The notes beneath the pieces were generated by a model. The model was not told the DNA's origin, did no database searches, and saw only the letters and a list, made by a program, of their open reading frames with translations. Position numbers and translations under genes: made by a program. Shown here in pieces: positions 46,100-56,246 of a stretch of 60,146 bases of DNA (its first letter is position 1; the number at the start of each line of letters is the position of its first letter). Where the stretch lies: NCBI GenBank assembly GCA_016719855.1, contig JADJYH010000008.1, forward strand, positions 180,001 through 240,146, given 5' to 3'. The stretch is from Saprospiraceae bacterium. GTDB lineage: Bacteria > Bacteroidota > Bacteroidia > Chitinophagales > Saprospiraceae.

Positions 46100-47267
46100 A
46101 TGGAAAATAAAAGTTGGAAACTGAAGCTTACGCTATTGCTCGTAAGCAGTTTGACCATTATGTCGGTCATTACCATTTCCCCAGCATTGCCGCAGATGGC
46201 CGTCGCATTCAAGGATGTTGAAAATGCAGCATTGCTTGTCAAATTGGTATTGACCATACCCGCATTAATGATCGCCATTTTCTCTCCGATTACCGGACGC
46301 CTTATAGATAGGTACGGCCGTTTGAAAATCCTTTGGGCTTCTCTTTTAGTATATGCAATAGCAGGTGCTAGTGGATATTTTTTAAATAACCTATACCATA
46401 CTAATATCGAGGGCCATATTGGGGATGTCGGTGGGGATGTCCATGACTATTGTGATTACATTAATCGCCGATTATTTTAATGGACAGGAGCGACAGAAGT
46501 TTGTAGGCATTCAGATTGCCTTCATGTCGTTAGGAGGTATATTATTCATTGGGTTGGGCGGCGTACTCGCCGATATTGGCTGGCGGTATCCTTTCCTGAT
46601 TTATTTGTTTTCCCTGCTGGTACTTCCGCTCAGTATGATGTTCCTGGAAGAACCTGAACTCATTCAAAAGAGAAATGATGAAGCTGCAAATATCAAAGCG
46701 CCATCTATTATCTGGATGTTGTTTTTCAATACCATGATGATGTGGATTATATTCTTTTTAATCCCGGTTCAGATACCTTTTCACCTGAAGGCAATTGGCA
46801 TTGAAAAGAATGCATTAATCGGAGCGGCTATCGCCATGAGTACCGCTTTTTCTGCCATCTCCTCTTTTTCTTATAGCAAGTTAAAAGGCCGTTTTAGTTT
46901 TCTCGCTATCTTTTCCATCGGATACCTGCTCATGGCGGTTGGATTTATATGCATTTCTGTTTCTAACAGCTACACATTGGTGGTCATTGCGATGATGCTT
47001 TCCGGACTGGGAATGGGCATGATGATACCAAATACAAACATGTGGGTGATGAAAATCGCACCGCCAGAAATCCGGGGAAAAGAAATAGGAAAATTGACCA
47101 CATTCTGGTTTCTTGGGCAATTCCTTTCGCCCATTATCATATTCCCAGTATTGAGTGTTTTGCCGCTTTCGTCCACCTTTATGGTAGCGGCAGGGTTGCT
47201 TTTGGCAATATCATGCACCTTTCTGGTTTTCAATTTCAGCAAGACCGGAAAATTGGTTGCCCAATAA
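46100..47267 (+). CDS. MFS transporter (one frameshift)
   Basis: A 12-helix transporter of about 389 residues. The N-terminal half shows MSVITISPALPQMAVAFKDV and the loop 2-3 motif GRLIDRYGRLKIL (family D-R-x-G-R-K type), the second half has LSGLGMGMMIPNTNMWVMKI. A break near 46395 splits the gene; corrected, it runs ILISRAILGMSVGMSMTIV. Base composition is clearly more AT-rich than its neighbours, suggesting acquisition. It resembles drug/proton antiporters; the substrate is unknown. Confidence 0.82.
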
Positions 47268-47354
47268 AGGTTATCGCAAAAATGTGTTGTAAAAAGAATG
47301 GGCAGGATTGATGTTTTGAACGAGAACACATCGCGTTACCCTATGAATGCCCGA

Positions 47355-47692
47355 GTGCACCGCCCTACGAGACCGCCTTCCCCCGCACCCCCCTCCAACA
47401 ACTTCCTCGCCCCTGACAAGGTCCGCACCCCGTCCCTCGCCATGATCAAGCTCCGCACCGATTTCTTAAACGTAATCTGCATCTGTTCCCCATGCTTGAA
47501 TAGGTATTGGAACACCTGCTGGAAGGTAGCACTATCATAAAACAGCGACTACGGGTTCTCCACGAAATAGCAGCGCAGCTTACTGTCTTTTAGGATGATA
47601 TGAAGCCCAGTTCACAGGCAATCCAACGGAGGATGTGCGTCTCCACGTCAGTATCAATGCCCACCTCCCGCACGAAGGCGTTTTTTTTCTCC
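47355..47692 (-). pseudogene. decayed 3'-terminal copy of mfd (copy A)
   Basis: A degraded second copy of the mfd 3' end. From 47371 the text follows the functional mfd end (from 50715) nearly base for base over about 250 bases, then jumps to sequence matching mfd at about 51135-51195, so an internal stretch of about 150 bases is deleted. The frame is broken. It lies 14 bases from the stop of the flavodoxin-UbiA gene. The region 47268-47354 before it shows nothing else. Confidence 0.85.
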
Positions 47693-47706
47693 TTGGGGCA
47701 CCGACC

Positions 47707-49221
47707 TCAGTCCAGCATGAAAAACGGTATCAATGCGTACCACATCAAAAACGTAAGGGAGAGCACCATCAGACCAGGTATGCTAGTGGGCTTTTCTGAT
47801 TGGCGAATGAACCGCCATAATGCCCAAACTAGCCAAAGCCCATGCGGAACGGCCAGCCACAGCACCCAGTTGTAGGCGTTTGACGCCATGCCTGCATAAT
47901 GGATATAAAAAGCACTTGCCATGGCAAGCAGGGTGCAGGCGATGGCGAAACCTGCGGCAGCATTTTTGCCAAAACGCACAGCGATGGTGCGCTTTCCGAC
48001 GGCTTGGTCAGCAGCGTAATCGGGGATGCCGGAGAGGGTTATCGAAGGCAGAATGGAAAAAAACAGCGGCACACTGAGCAGCCAAGGCAACGCATCGGTC
48101 AACTGGCCGCCTTGGAAAACATGGCCACACAGCATCACCAGCAGGCTGTGCGTGATGCCAACGGTGAATTCGCCGAGGCTGCGGTAACTGAATTTCAGGG
48201 GCGGCACTGTGTAGCCAAAAGCGAAAAAAACAAGCACAGCTACCAGCCCCACCATTACGATGGGGTTTGCGGGAGCATAAACCATCAACAAAACCAAGGC
48301 AACCCCCATCGCTCCGCAAAGCGAGCGGATGGCCCGGCGAAGTTTTGCAGCAGTCAGTTCCCCGTCAACGAGCACCCGTGAGCCGCCGTTGAACGGGCCG
48401 TAGGCCATGTTCAACTTATCGGTCTCATAATCGTAAATCTCGTTGAAAAAAACGGTGGCCATTTCACAAAAAAACAAGAACGCATAGCCAAGCCAAAACA
48501 AGCCCCAACTGAAGCCATAACCCAATTCCGCCGCCGCAAATGCGCCCACGCCATAGGCAATCCATGACATGGGGTAAAACTGTAACCGCACTGCTTTCAG
48601 CCAAGGAAGCACCCGGCTCACCAGCCGTTCACGAGGTGTGATGACGCCATTGCGCAGCTTTTCACCCAAGGCAAAAGTTTGTTGCAGCCACTGGCTCCGT
48701 TGTGCATCGGACACGTGCTTCACCGGACTGAAATGGGTGGTGCGCACGGGTGAAATCCCGCAAAATTGCAGCGTGGCAATCTTCATGGCGTGGGTGCTAG
48801 GAGCATGGATGAATAGCTTGTATATCCATGTGGGCGTGTCCATGGCGAGGATGAGTTGAGCCGTTTTGCCCGTCAGCAGTTTTTTGTAATTGTTTTCCGC
48901 AATTTCATAAAAAGCAAAACCCGGTACCAGCACCCGGTCGAGGAAGCCTTTTAACAATGCGGGCATCATGCCCCACCAGACCGGGTAAATAAAGACCAAG
49001 TGGTCGGCCCATTGAATGTCTTTTCGGGCTTGCACGATGTCGGGTTCGTCGGGTTGGTCTTGTGGTTCCGGCACTATAACGTTTGAATTGAACTGTAAGT
49101 CGGCAAGTGCGGTGAGGCGAACCATTGCACCAGCAGCTTCGGCACCCTTTCGGTAGGCGTCCGCTATTGCTCCGCAAAAGCTGTCTTTTCGGGGGTGTCC
49201 CAAGATGATTAGTACGTTCAT
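47707..49221 (-). CDS. flavodoxin-fold NAD(P)H oxidoreductase fused to UbiA prenyltransferase
   Basis: A 504-residue fusion. Residues 1-190 form a flavodoxin-like quinone-reductase (MdaB/KefF) domain: ILGHPRKDSFCGAIADAY, ADHLVFIYPVWWGMMPALLK. Residues 215-504 are a UbiA-family integral-membrane prenyltransferase with FFNEIYDYETDKLN (first Asp motif) and GIPDYAADQAVGKRTIAVRF (second), and about eight helices. It could reduce a quinone and prenylate it, or prenylate an aromatic acceptor in the membrane. It sits between two displaced mfd ends, so it is cargo of an insertion. Confidence 0.82.
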   Translation of the reverse strand: MNVLIILGHPRKDSFCGAIADAYRKGAEAAGAMVRLTALADLQFNSNVIVPEPQDQPDEPDIVQARKDIQWADHLVFIYPVWWGMMPALLKGFLDRVLVPGFAFYEIAENNYKKLLTGKTAQLILAMDTPTWIYKLFIHAPSTHAMKIATLQFCGISPVRTTHFSPVKHVSDAQRSQWLQQTFALGEKLRNGVITPRERLVSRVLPWLKAVRLQFYPMSWIAYGVGAFAAAELGYGFSWGLFWLGYAFLFFCEMATVFFNEIYDYETDKLNMAYGPFNGGSRVLVDGELTAAKLRRAIRSLCGAMGVALVLLMVYAPANPIVMVGLVAVLVFFAFGYTVPPLKFSYRSLGEFTVGITHSLLVMLCGHVFQGGQLTDALPWLLSVPLFFSILPSITLSGIPDYAADQAVGKRTIAVRFGKNAAAGFAIACTLLAMASAFYIHYAGMASNAYNWVLWLAVPHGLWLVWALWRFIRQSEKPTSIPGLMVLSLTFLMWYALIPFFMLD

Positions 49222-49295
49222 TTTTCGTTGGTCGGCGAGTTGGAAACTTCAATTGATTACTTACCTAAACTGGCTAATCAAATGAATGTTCAAGG

Positions 49296-49513
49296 TCACA
49301 CCACCGCCTTCCCCTTCACCCCCTCCAACAACTTCCCAGCCCCCGACAAAGTCCGCACCCTATCCCTTGCCATAATCAAGCTCCGCACCGATTTTTTCAG
49401 CGTAATCTGCATCTGCTCCCCATGCTTGGATAGGTACTGGAACACCTGCTGGAAGGTGGCACTATCGTAAAACGGCGACTGCGGGTTGTCCACGAAATAG
49501 CAGCGCAACTTGC
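49296..49513 (-). pseudogene. displaced 3'-terminal copy of mfd (copy B)
   Basis: A 71-codon stretch that still encodes the mfd C-terminus with an intact stop (KLRCYFVDNPQSPFYDSATF ... VKGKAVV). By hand I count about 22 differences in 218 bases from the functional mfd end, mostly silent, about 90 percent identical. It begins abruptly with unrelated sequence upstream (49514 on). The gap 49222-49295 holds nothing else. Confidence 0.9.
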
Positions 49514-49558
49514 AATGCCTCGGCAGCGTCTGCCAAGCGATGAATCGCACATTCCATT

Positions 49559-49587
49559 TTGATCAAGCCTACTATTGGCTAATTTTG
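49559..49587 (+). promoter_or_regulatory. promoter of the VapB45-like gene
   Basis: TTG at 49559 and TAATTTTG at 49580-49587 (18-base gap) match the Bacteroidota promoter class. The ATG is at 49621, so the leader is about 25-30 bases. Confidence 0.6.
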
Positions 49588-49620
49588 TCAAAACCGCTTA
49601 CTTTGCATAAAATTGAACCA

Positions 49621-50292
49621 ATGCCTGCTGAGACTTTGATAAAACCACGGTTGGGAGAAGGAATCTACAGCGTTCCAGAGGCTGCCAAGATTCTGAACCT
49701 ACCCCTGTACAAGGTACGGAGGCTGCTCAAAGTCTATTGGAACGAGCGGTTCGGTAAGGGTAAAGACTTGTATTCTTGGGGTGAAGGTGGTGCTACTGCG
49801 TTCAATTTCTTGACCTTGATTGAGTTCTACGTGTTTTACCAACTAAAAGACGCAGGTGTAAGGACGAAGGAAATACTTGCTGCACATGAAAGACTTTCCG
49901 CCAAACTAAAGACCAGCTTCCCTTTTGCTTCTACAACCTTGCTAACCGACGGTGGAAAAATTCTTTTTGAGACTGAGGGGGGGGCCATAGTTGATATAGA
50001 CCCTTCTTTTCAATATAACCTGCGTGAAGTCATTCAGCCATTTTGCAAGAAAATTGAATTCAATGGACAGCATGTTGCAAAGCGTTTTTATCCTCTTGGC
50101 AGAGAAAAAAATATAGTCGTTGACCCTCACCATCAATTTGGTCAACCTACGATAATTGGTACTAATATACTACCTACCACTATTTTTTCATACTATAAAG
50201 GAGGCGAGCCCGTTGATTTCATTTCCAATATTTTTGAAATATCCAAACAGCAGGTAACTGATGCCTTAGAATATTGCAAAATTGCTGCTTGA
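49621..50292 (+). CDS. VapB45-like antitoxin (HTH plus DUF433)
   Basis: A 223-residue protein with an N-terminal MerR-like helix-turn-helix (IYSVPEAAKILNLPLYKVRR) and a C-terminal DUF433 region ending in the family pattern HHQFGQPTIIGTNILPTTIF. It overlaps the next gene by the ATGA arrangement, as toxin-antitoxin pairs do. It should bind and neutralise the PIN-like partner and repress the operon. It is cargo between mfd copies B and C. Confidence 0.8.
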   Translation: MPAETLIKPRLGEGIYSVPEAAKILNLPLYKVRRLLKVYWNERFGKGKDLYSWGEGGATAFNFLTLIEFYVFYQLKDAGVRTKEILAAHERLSAKLKTSFPFASTTLLTDGGKILFETEGGAIVDIDPSFQYNLREVIQPFCKKIEFNGQHVAKRFYPLGREKNIVVDPHHQFGQPTIIGTNILPTTIFSYYKGGEPVDFISNIFEISKQQVTDALEYCKIAA

Positions 50293-50702
50293 TGATAATT
50301 TACATTGACGAAAATATGCCCCCTCAATTGGCCAGAGGATTAAATATCCTTCAACAACCACTCAACATGAAGTTACAGGAAATTATCGTGGTAAAATCTA
50401 TAAAGGATGAATTCGGGCAGGGCGCGCAAGACGAAGATTGGATACCAAAAGCTGGTAAAGAAAAGGCTATAATAATAACACAAGATTACAGGATTCAAAG
50501 AGATAAGAACCAAAATGCGCTTTATCAAGAGCATGGGCTTGGAATTTTCTTTTTCAAGCCACCTTCCAATAATGGATTTAAATATTGGGAAATGGTAGAA
50601 CAAGTGATCAAAAGATGGGAAACCGTCAAAAAATTGGCTTTCAAGGAAAGCCGACCTTTTGCATACAGATGTTCTTCGAGGAGTGATTTTGAAAAAATAT
50701 AG
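50292..50702 (+). CDS. VapC45-like PIN toxin (DUF5615-type)
   Basis: A 136-residue PIN-like protein. The first acidic motif is in MIIYIDENMPPQLARGL, a second in AKEKAIIITQDYRIQRD-like text (KEKAIIITQDYRI), and the length fits the VapC45/DUF5615 ribonuclease-like family. Its ATG overlaps the antitoxin stop. Its stop is 4 bases from the convergent end of functional mfd, showing how tightly the cassette abuts that gene. Confidence 0.8.
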   Translation: MIIYIDENMPPQLARGLNILQQPLNMKLQEIIVVKSIKDEFGQGAQDEDWIPKAGKEKAIIITQDYRIQRDKNQNALYQEHGLGIFFFKPPSNNGFKYWEMVEQVIKRWETVKKLAFKESRPFAYRCSSRSDFEKI

Positions 50703-50706
50703 CGTG

Positions 50707-53700
50707 TCACACCACCGACTTCCCCCGCACCCCCTCCAACAACTTCCTCGCCCCCGACAAAGTCCGTACCCCGTCCCTCGCCATAATCAAGCTGCGAACG
50801 GATTTCTTCAAAGTAATCTGCATCTGCTCGCCATGCCTGGAAAGGTACTGGAACACCTGCTGGAAGGTGGCACTGTCATAAAACGGCGACTGCGGGTTCT
50901 CCACGAAATAGCAGCGCAGCTTGCTGTCTTTCAGGATGACACGCTCGAAGCCCAACTCCCTCGCAATCCAGCGCAGTCGCAGGCCGTCGAACAGCTCCAG
51001 CACAGGTTCCGGCACAGGGCCAAAGCGGTCTTTCAGGTTCTCGCTGAAAAGCTGTAGCTCATCCTCGGACTGAATATCGTCAATGGCCGTGTAGAGCAGC
51101 AAGCGCTCGCTGGTGCTGCTTACGTAGTCGCTGGGGATATGCATTTCCACGTCCGTGTCCACGTTCACGTCCCGCACGAAGGCCTGTTTTTTCTCCAAAT
51201 CCTCTTTGAAAACATCCTTGAAATCGGTTTCCTTCAACTCCTGCACGGCCTCTTCGAGGATGCGCTGGAAGGTCTCGTAGCCGATGTCGGCGATGAAGCC
51301 GCTCTGCTCCGAGCCGAGCAGGTTGCCCGCCCCCCGGATGTCGAGGTCACGCATGGCAATCTCGAAGCCGGAGCCGAGGTCGTTGTGCTCCTCAATGGTC
51401 TTGAGGCGCTTGCGCGCATCGTGCGTGAGCACGGACATCGGCGGCGCAAACAGGTAGCAGTACGCCTTCTTGTTCGAGCGTCCAATGCGGCCCCGCAACT
51501 GGTGCAGGTCGCTGAGACCGAATTCGTTGGCGGCGTTGATAATCATCGTGTTGGCGTTCGGGATGTCGAGGCCCGTTTCGATGATGTTCGTGCAGACGAG
51601 CACGTCGTATTTTTTGTCAATAAAATCCAGCAGCGTGCTTTCCAGGTGGTCGCTTTCCATCTGGCCGTGCGCCGTGGCCACGTCCACATCGGGGCAGAGG
51701 CGCTTGATGAGGCCAGCCATGTCGGCCAGCGTTTTCACCCGATTGTGAACAAAGAACACCTGCCCGCCCCGATGTACTTCCTTGTAAATAGCGTCCTTGA
51801 TGAGCGTCTCATGCAGTACCCTGATTTCCGTGTGGATGGGCTGGCGATTGGGCGGCGGCGTGCGGATGATGCTCAGGTCACGGGCGGCCATCAGCGAGAA
51901 CTGCAAGGTGCGGGGGATGGGCGTAGCCGTCAGCGTGAGGGTGTCCACATTCACCTTGAGGTTGCGCAGCTTTTCCTTGGCCGTCACGCCGAATTTTTGC
52001 TCCTCGTCAATGACCAGCAGGCCAAGGTCTTTAAATTTCAAATCAGCACTGAGCAGCGCATGGTGCCAATGAGAATGTCAACCTTGCCCGCCTTCGTGTT
52101 CTCGAAAATCTCCTTTTTCTCCTTCGCCGACTTGAAGCGGTTTACATATTCAATATTGAGTTTGAATTGCGCCAGCCTATCGCTAAAAGTCTTGTAATGC
52201 TGCAAGGCGAGGATGGTTGTCGGCACGAGGATAGCCACCTGTTTGCCATCGGTCACCGCCTTGAACGCCGCCCGGATGGCCACTTCCGTTTTCCCGAAAC
52301 CCACGTCGCCGCAGATGAGGCGGTCCATCGGGTAGGGCTTTTCCATGTCCTCCTTCACGTCAATGGTCGCCTTTTCCTGGTCAGGCGTGTCTTCGTAAAT
52401 GAACGAGGCTTCGAGTTCGGCTTGCAGGTAATTGTCGGGCGGGAAGGCGTGGCCCGGCGAGGCTTTGCGCAGTGCATACAGTTTGATAAGCTCCTTCGCA
52501 ATGTCCTTGACCTTCTTCTTGGCCTTGCTCTTCATCGTCTGCCAAGTGTCCGAGCCGAGCTTGTTGAGCGTGGGCGGCGTGCCGTCTTTGCCGCTGTACT
52601 TCGATATTTTGTGCAACGAGTTGATGCCCACGTAGAGCACATCGTTGTTTTTGTAAAAAATGCGCACCGACTCCTGCGTGTGGCCATTGACCGTGATTTT
52701 CTCCAGCCCCGAATACTTGCCCACGCCGTGGTCAATATGCACCACGAAGTCACCGGGTTGCAGCTCCCGCAACAGCTTGACATTCAGCGCCTTGTCCGCC
52801 GTGAAGCCCTGCCGCAGCTTGTAGTGGTGGTGCCGTTGGAAAATCTGGTGGTCGGTGTAAAAAGCGACTTTCAGGTCGAGGTCAATGAAACCCTCGTGGA
52901 TGGCCTTGATGACCGGCTCGAACTTTACGCTGCCCACCGCTTCGGCCATGTCCTCGAAAATGGCGTGGAAGCGTTCAATTTGCTTGGGGTTGTCGGTGAA
53001 GATAAAGTTCTCGATGCGCTCCTCGGCGTTGCTCCGCAAATTGTTGGCGAGGAGCTGGAAGTTTTTGTTGAAAGAGGGTTGGGTTTTGGAATTATAGGAT
53101 TGAAGGATTGAAGGATTGAAGGATTGAATACTGGGGCCAAGGTTCACGAGTGGAAATTTGGCGACATCTTCGACGACCTCGTGGGGGCGAATAAAAGCCC
53201 GGTCCCGAAAAATTTCCCCCAGCTCGCTCTCATCCATCAGCGGTAGGGTCTTGGAAAATTCTTCGGCTTTTTCAAAACAGAGTTGCAGCTTTTCCTCCAA
53301 GGCGTTGAAGTCTTTTACCCAGATGACCGTATTGGGTGCAAGCACACTCAACAGCGAGACTTTTTGCGACTTGTTGAACTTGGTGTTGATGTTCGGCACG
53401 ATGCTCACCCGCCCGATGTTCTGCACGGAAAGCTGCGTGAGCGGGTCGAAGGTGCGGATGCTCTCCACGTCCTCATCAAAAAGTTCGATGCGGTAAGGGT
53501 AGTCGTTTCCGTAGGAAAAAATATCCACGATGGCACCCCGAATGCTGAACTGGCCGGGTTCGTACACGAAATCTTCCCGCCGAAAACCATACTCCACAAG
53601 CATTTCGATGGTAAAATCCACGTCTAATTTTTGCCCCGACTGTATTTCGATGCGGGTCTTTTCGAGTTCCGCTGGCGCAACGACTTTTTCAAACAGCGCC

Positions 53701-54089
53701 TCTGGGTAGGTCACCAAAATCTCCGGGCTGCCCGTCGGGGAGCTGATTTTATTAATCGCTTCGGTGCGTTCCAGCACGTTCGTGGTGTTCAGTTCCTCGA
53801 AGTACATGGGCCGCTTGAAGGAGTCGGGGAAGAAACGCACGGGCTTTTTTTCCAGCAGGCCGGAGAGGTCGTTTTGCATGTAGGCAGCTTCTTCCTTATC
53901 AATGGCGATAAAAAGCTGCGGCCTTGGGTCGGCAAGGTATGCTCCGGCGAGGACAAAGGCTTCCTGCGCACCAGCCAATCCATTGAGTTGAACGGCTGTC
54001 GGTGTTGATTTTGAACGAAGCGCTTCCACGAGTTTTTGGGTGCGCTGGTCGTCTCGGTAGAGTGCAAGAATGCGGTCGAGGTTGCTCAC
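50707..54089 (-). CDS. mfd: transcription-repair coupling factor (one frameshift)
   Basis: About 1127 residues. Mfd removes stalled RNA polymerase at DNA damage and recruits UvrA. A UvrB-like N-terminal part is followed by the polymerase-interacting domain (LQPGDFVVHIDHGVGKYSGL), Walker A in CGDVGFGKTEVAIRAAFKA, the DEEQ box LLVIDEEQKFGV, helicase motifs (RGRIGRSNKKAYCYLF) and the TRCF C-terminal domain. One C is lost near 52065 (GGCACCATGCG), splitting the gene; corrected, it reads IGTHALLSADLKFKDLGLLV. It starts with GTG 54089, 5 bases below a promoter box. A GGATTGAA repeat lies in a linker. Confidence 0.95.
53095..53130. repeat. GGATTGAA word repeat inside mfd
   Basis: GGATTGAA is repeated four times in exact 8-bp steps. 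It encodes, on the minus strand, a polar linker (PSIQSFNPSILQSYN). Eight is not a multiple of three, so copies rotate through the frames, yet the gene stays open. There is no complementary arm. Confidence 0.8.
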
Positions 54090-54093
54090 GGGG

Positions 54094-54101
54094 CAAAGGT
54101 A
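54094..54101 (-). promoter_or_regulatory. -7 promoter element of mfd
   Basis: On the minus strand TACCTTTG is followed by CCCC and the GTG start of mfd. The spacing is like that of the XRE and TPR genes and implies a leaderless transcript. Confidence 0.65.
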
Positions 54102-54195
54102 GGAAGGGAATCAGCCTGTAAAAATTTTAGTTTGAATGATTTTAGGACTCAAAAGCAGGGGTTTACTAATTTTGTGAGCAGACAAACAACATACT

Positions 54196-54664
54196 ATGGA
54201 ATTTGACCTGAACGGAAACCTCAAACCTTATTCACCAATCGAGGCGACGATTGATGAAATTCGACGGAACTTTGTGGACAACTTCAAAGGCTCAACAAGC
54301 CGGGAAAGGATTTTTGACAGCTATTTGGGCTATATCAATGATTTCAAACAAACGATTGGCGCTGATTTTTCCAATTCATCAACGGCAGTTTCGTGACCAG
54401 AAAGCGAACCCCAAAGGATTTGGATTTGGTTACTTTCCTTGATTATGGCACCTTCGAAGCTTTTGAAACCGAGTTGATGCCTTTCAAAGGATTCGTAAAC
54501 TACCCGGCATTGATGCATACATCGAAAAGGTTTACCCAGCATCGCACCCATTCAACATTCGGTACCAGTCCGATTACTTGTATTGGACTGAATTTTTTAG
54601 CAAAAATCGGGAAGGCCAACGCAAGGGCTTCTTAAAAATCAAGTTCAACCATGCAGAAAAATAA
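54196..54664 (+). CDS. DUF6932-like nucleotidyltransferase-type protein (two frameshifts)
   Basis: Corrected, a protein of about 156 residues: MEFDLNGNLKPYSPIEATID, then FINGSFVTRKRTPKDLDLVT with the acidic D-x-D-like core, ending KGFLKIKFNHAEK. The GSF..T...P.D.DL pattern is that of DUF6932, related to nucleotidyltransferases of MNT/HEPN-type pairs. Bases are missing near 54378 (T run) and 54502 (G run). The next gene overlaps its end by 14 bases. Possible toxin-antitoxin or defence pair. TAATTTTG lies shortly upstream. Confidence 0.65.
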
Positions 54665-54860
54665 AAAACTCACCGAGATAATCAATACCCTTGAGCAGAT
54701 AGACAAGGCCAATAAAATGCTTGCTTTTCATCGGCAATTCGAACAGCCGGACATGAACGCCGTAGCTAATTTTGTCAGGCTTCGAGAGGACTTCCTGCGG
54801 CAATTGGCCATCTTGCTCAAGGATTTTGAAGTAGAAGTAAAACTGCCAATCGCAGCCTGA
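54651..54860 (+). CDS. small partner protein of the DUF6932-like gene
   Basis: A 69-residue helical protein (MQKNKKLTEIINTLEQIDKA) starting within the 3' end of the DUF6932-like gene, so the two are translationally coupled. It has no recognised domain. Its size and overlap suggest the second half of a two-gene module, HEPN-like or antitoxin-like; this is inference. Confidence 0.6.
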   Translation: MQKNKKLTEIINTLEQIDKANKMLAFHRQFEQPDMNAVANFVRLREDFLRQLAILLKDFEVEVKLPIAA

Positions 54861-54895
54861 CGCTTGCCAGAAGCCTATTTTTGTAAACTTTCTCC

Positions 54896-56246
54896 ATGAA
54901 AAAACTCAGTCTCCTCCTTTTCCTCATGGCACTGTTGCTGCCTTTCAGCGCTTTTTCCCAAAGAAACAAAAAGAAAAAAGCCGAGAAAAAAGCCGCCGAA
55001 GCCAAGGTTTATGACCTCCACCTCGAAGCGTCCGAAATTTTCAAAAAGACGTTTACAGGCTTCTCGCTCTTCGACCCCGCCGAGGGCAAAACGCTTTACG
55101 AGTTCAATGCCGACAAGTATTTCACGCCAGCTTCCAACACCAAAATCCTGCCGCTGTCCACCTGTCTACGCACACTGGGCGCCTCCATCCCCGCATTGCA
55201 GTACAGCCGCCAAGGCAACCTGCTCGCGTTCTGGGGCCCAGGCGACCCCAGCTTCCTCAACCCGCACCTGACTCAAAATCAGCAGGTTTTTGATTTTTGA
55301 AAAACTGCCGCGAGCAACTGCTGTTCTGCCCCGCCAACTACAAGGATCAGCGTTATGGTTCTGGCTGGATGTGGGACGACAATTTTTACGACTACCAAGC
55401 GGAAAAAACGCCGCTGCCCATTTACGCCAACACCGCTCATTTTATCCAAAACGACACGACAAAAGGTATTCAGGTCAAGCCCATTTTTTGGCAAAAACCT
55501 CGAGTTATGACTCCAACCCTCCACGAAGACGATTTCGTCGGACGGGTTGAATACGAGAACCAGTTTACCCTAAATACTTTGGCCAAAACAGGGAAGAAAT
55601 TCGAATGCACGTACCGTTTCATGCCACGCCCCACTTTATTACCGAAGTGCTGGCCGACACGCTCAAGCGACAAGTGAGCCTACTGGAATCAAACATGTTG
55701 CCACCTCCCGACGCCAAAACGCTGTACAGCCTCAAGGCAGACAGCCTCTACACGTTGATGATGCAGGAGAGCGACAATTTCATTGCGGAGCAACTGCTGC
55801 TGCTCTGCTCCTGGCAGCGCACTGGGACGATGAACACCGAGCAGGCCATTGATTTTGCGAAGAAAAACCTGCTCAACGACCTGCCCGACGAGCCAAAATG
55901 GGTGGACGGCTCAGGCCTCTCGAGGTACAACCTCGTGACGCCCCGCTCGCTGGTGGCATTGTTGAACAAAATCCAGCAGACCGTCCCTCGGGAACGCCTA
56001 CTGAACATCTTCCCGGCGGGCGGCGTCAACGGCACCATCAAGGACTACTACCGCAACGGCGGCACACCCTATATTTTTGCCAAAACCGGTACGCTCCGTA
56101 ATAACCACAACCTGAGCGGCTACCTCATTTCAAAAAAAGGGAAGTTGCTGATATTCAGCTTTATGCACAACAACTACACCGGCAGCATGAGCGCCCTCCG
56201 CAAGGAGATGGAACGAGTGCTGAAGGGGGTATACGAAGATAATTAA
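54896..56246 (+). CDS. dacB: D-alanyl-D-alanine carboxypeptidase/endopeptidase, S13 (two frameshifts)
   Basis: A periplasmic penicillin-binding protein of about 450 residues. A signal peptide (LSLLLFLMALLLPFSAFSQ) precedes the catalytic SxxK in TPASNTKILPLS, SxN in QESDNFIAEQ and KTG in FAKTGTLRNNH. It cleaves the terminal D-Ala or crosslinks of peptidoglycan. T-run losses near 55297 and a break near 55595 split it in three; the corrected joins read QVFDFLKNCREQL and HVPFHATPHFITEVLA. TATTTTTG upstream is a likely -7 box. Confidence 0.88.

Noticed and set aside
47707..50702. Integrase or transposase for the mfd-end cassettes
   Set aside because: I looked for recombinase motifs on both strands and found none in the interval.
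53095..53130. GGATTGAA tandem as a CRISPR array
   Set aside because: There are no spacers, the repeats are contiguous 8-mers and they lie inside mfd.
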